Assembly (NCBI RefSeq): GCF_001632845.1
Contig: NZ_CP011994.1
Location: 558,001 to 622,000 of the forward strand
Source of the DNA: Ectothiorhodospira sp. BSL-9
Lineage (GTDB): Bacteria > Pseudomonadota > Gammaproteobacteria > Ectothiorhodospirales > Ectothiorhodospiraceae
Direction of reading: 5' to 3'
DNA: 64,000 bases
The notes below the pieces were generated by a model. That model saw only the letters and a list, made by a program, of their open reading frames with translations. It was not told where the DNA came from and did not search any database. The stretch's first letter is position 1; each line of letters starts with the position of its first letter. The position numbers and the translations under genes are program-made. Below, piece by piece: positions 62,337 to 64,000 of this stretch.

Positions 62337-62623
62337 GCGAATCACCCCCCCAGGAAAAACCGGAATCCCCCGGACCAGCGGCACAGTCAGCCGCTGCGAA
62401 GGAATCCGGCCCGAAAGAATCCGGTCAGGCATCGGCATCGAGCAGCCACACATCGCCGCCGGGAAAACCCTCATCCGGGACCACCACACCCCGTAAACCC
62501 GCCACAACCAAACGCCGCAGCGGCAACCGGAGTCACCCCCCGCGCTCGGCAACCCGCCGCGAGCAGGAGGAGGAGGAGGCACTCCCCGCCCTGCCCTCTC
62601 GCCCACGCGTCTGGCCCGACTGA
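62333..62623 (+). CDS. Disordered carboxysome-operon protein, McdB-like
   Basis: The 96-residue low-complexity protein is rich in Pro, Ser, Lys and Arg, with an acidic run EQEEEEA and the C-terminal end RPRVWPD. Alpha-type McdB proteins, which position carboxysomes with the ParA-like McdA, are disordered and keep a Trp near the C-terminus, as here. AGGAGG precedes the ATG, and it overlaps acRAF (ATGA). No mcdA gene lies nearby, so the assignment rests on position, composition and the terminal Trp. Confidence 0.55.
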   Translation: MSESPPQEKPESPGPAAQSAAAKESGPKESGQASASSSHTSPPGKPSSGTTTPRKPATTKRRSGNRSHPPRSATRREQEEEEALPALPSRPRVWPD

Positions 62624-62646
62624 CCCGGGTCAGCCCAGGAACGCCG

Positions 62647-63720
62647 ATGCCCCCTCGTGAAACGTCCAGCAAGGCGCGGTCCTCCAACGGCAACGATGAC
62701 CGGGACCATCCCAGTGGTCCCTCCGGCACCGCCAGCCGCTTCATCCGCCACGCCACGCTGCGGCAGATGCAGTTGCTGGAAGCGATCGTCCGCCTGGGGA
62801 GCTTCACCCGGGCGGCCGAGGAGATGTTCCTCACCCAGCCCACGGTCTCCATGCAGATCAAGAAACTCTCCGACACCGTGGGCATGCCCCTGTTCGTCAC
62901 CGTGGGCCGCCAGGTGGCGCCCACCGATGCCGGCCGTGAAGTGTATGCCGCCGTGCGGATCATCCTGCGCACCCTGAGCGATCTTGAGACCAAGGTGGCG
63001 GATCTCAAAGGTCTCAAGAGCGGTCGACTGCGACTGGCCGTGATCACGACCGCCAAGTACTTCGCTCCGGAAATTCTCGGTTCGTTCTGCGAAAAATTCC
63101 CGGGCATCGAGGTGTCGCTCAAGATCACCAATCGCGAGAGCATCATCGAGCGCATGGTGGCCAACGAGGATGATCTGTACATTTTCGGTGAGCCCAAGAC
63201 TGCCGGTATGGAGGTGGAGGCCACCTACCTGGCACCCAACCCCCTGGTGATCGTCGCCCGCAATGATCACCCCCTGACCCAGGAAAAGCGCATCCCCCTG
63301 GAGCAACTGGCCGAAGAGAACTTCCTGCTCCGGGAGACGGGTTCAGGGATCCGCGATTCCCTGGTGCGACGCTTCCAGGAAAAGGGTCTGCGCCCGCGGG
63401 TACGCATGGAACTGGGCAGCAACGAGGCCATCAAGCATGCCATCGTGGCCGGCCTGGGCCTCTCGGCCCTGTCGCTGCATTCCCTGAATCTGGATTGGGG
63501 CGGCGGTCGCTTGGCCATGCTGGACGTGGAGGGCTTTCCGGTGGATCGTGCCTGGTATCTGGTGCATCCCAAGGGCCGGGAGCTGTCCACCCTGGCCCGC
63601 ACCTTCCTGGCCTTTGCCATTGAACAGGAACCGGAGATCCGCGCCACCCTGAACAAGACTTACCAGGTCCTGCGTGCCGACAAGCAGGCGATCCTGCTCC
63701 CGGAGGAAGACGATCCATAG
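62647..63720 (+). CDS. cbbR: CbbR, LysR-type regulator of CO2 fixation genes
   Basis: The 357-residue product has its winged HTH at ATLRQMQLLEAIVRLGSFTR and EEMFLTQPTVSMQIKKLSDT. The effector domain has LRLAVITTAKYFAPEILGSF and the GSNEAIKHAIVAGLGLSALS signature of CbbR. A 30-residue hydrophilic N-terminal extension is unusual. CbbR activates cbb/cso transcription in response to metabolic signals. It lies 23 bases after the McdB-like ORF, so it may be read with the operon. Confidence 0.93.
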   Translation: MPPRETSSKARSSNGNDDRDHPSGPSGTASRFIRHATLRQMQLLEAIVRLGSFTRAAEEMFLTQPTVSMQIKKLSDTVGMPLFVTVGRQVAPTDAGREVYAAVRIILRTLSDLETKVADLKGLKSGRLRLAVITTAKYFAPEILGSFCEKFPGIEVSLKITNRESIIERMVANEDDLYIFGEPKTAGMEVEATYLAPNPLVIVARNDHPLTQEKRIPLEQLAEENFLLRETGSGIRDSLVRRFQEKGLRPRVRMELGSNEAIKHAIVAGLGLSALSLHSLNLDWGGGRLAMLDVEGFPVDRAWYLVHPKGRELSTLARTFLAFAIEQEPEIRATLNKTYQVLRADKQAILLPEEDDP

Positions 63721-63749
63721 ACGCGCATCGATGAACGTCACTCACTCCA

Positions 63750-64000
63750 GTGCTATGCTCTAGCCACCCGAACCCCGGCCACAGCCAAGGAAAAGCCCCT
63801 GGCCGGTCTATTTCACCCGGCAGGGCGAGTACGGCCATTCAGATCCACACCCGACCCATTGATGAACGTATCGGCTGGCTCATGTCGCTGGCCGAGGCCC
63901 ACAGTGAGGACTTCTGCAGCCCGGCCACCACACTGGCGCGGCAAAGATACCTGGCGCGCCACCCCACCCGGGTGATGGTGTTGAAGTGCATGGATGGCCG
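63750..64000 (+). CDS. N-terminal part of a CxDxR-motif protein, cut by the window edge
   Basis: An open frame (first possible start GTG 63750; ATG 63880 in frame) encodes HTRPIDERIGWLMSLAEAHS, then TTLARQRYLARHPTRVMVLK and ends in CMDGR at the window edge. C-x-D-x-R is the zinc/dyad motif of beta-type carbonic anhydrases, fitting the carboxysome context. Too little is visible to name it; the true start is uncertain, since TATGCT at 63754-63759 could instead be a -10 box. Confidence 0.5.
   Translation, partial: MLCSSHPNPGHSQGKAPGRSISPGRASTAIQIHTRPIDERIGWLMSLAEAHSEDFCSPATTLARQRYLARHPTRVMVLKCMDG

Noticed and set aside
1-64000. tRNA or rRNA genes
   Set aside because: None recognised by eye on either strand; a covariance-model search would be needed to exclude small ones.

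Overview
The window comes from a high-GC gammaproteobacterial chemolithoautotroph. It carries a form IA RuBisCO / alpha-carboxysome operon, a full rnfABCDGE operon, oxygen-independent ubiquinone hydroxylation genes (ubiUV), type IV pilus genes and CysB-type regulators. This mix resembles sulfur-oxidising Ectothiorhodospiraceae (Thioalkalivibrio-like). That assignment is inferred from gene content only; no rRNA or tRNA gene was seen.

Layout. (1) 1-1.7 kb: minor pilin genes pilW (partial) and pilV on the minus strand, then pilA on the plus strand behind a sigma-54-like promoter and ending at a hairpin terminator. (2) 1.7-21.3 kb: a repeat island. It holds seven substantial copies of one REP-associated tyrosine transposase (RAYT) gene, three of them full length. 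It also holds two Rpn (PD-(D/E)XK, recombination-promoting nuclease) families, several toxin-antitoxin pairs (three BrnT/HTH copies, one BrnT/BrnA, VapBC-like, HicAB, Phd/RelE), one complete IS607-type element with tnpB, four Pseudomonas-like REPIN doublets (one disrupted) and about twenty copies of a short GACAGGCACTC repeat. Much of the island is made of duplicated modules. (3) 21.4-24.7 kb: a diguanylate cyclase, a retropepsin-like protease and an unusually long PilX-like gene, punctuated by a third palindromic repeat family. (4) 24.8-36.6 kb: housekeeping genes (rph, rdgB, hemW, dcd, apbC with a frameshift, metG) around a five-gene overlapping operon of two radical SAM proteins, UbiU, UbiV and a lipoate-ligase/DUF116 fusion. 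(5) 36.6-46.6 kb: two cysB paralogues, mtnBC, rnfABCDGE and nth. (6) 46.8-52.8 kb: a c-di-GMP group (PAS-GGDEF, YcgR/PilZ receptor, PAS-GGDEF-EAL). (7) 52.7-64 kb: a SulP transporter diverging from cbbL-cbbS-csoS2-csoS3-csoS4A-csoS4B-csoS1-bfr-like-acRAF-McdB-like-cbbR, and then the start of a CxDxR-motif protein cut by the window edge.

How it fits together. The right end is a CO2-fixation module: SulP is a candidate bicarbonate importer, the cso genes build the carboxysome, acRAF helps RuBisCO assembly and CbbR is the likely activator. Rnf, UbiUV and the radical SAM genes point to life with low or variable oxygen. The left island is the accessory part. Its repeated unit, a RAYT divergent from a BrnT/HTH pair followed by an orphan Rpn C-terminal ORF, is the best candidate here for an undescribed composite element.
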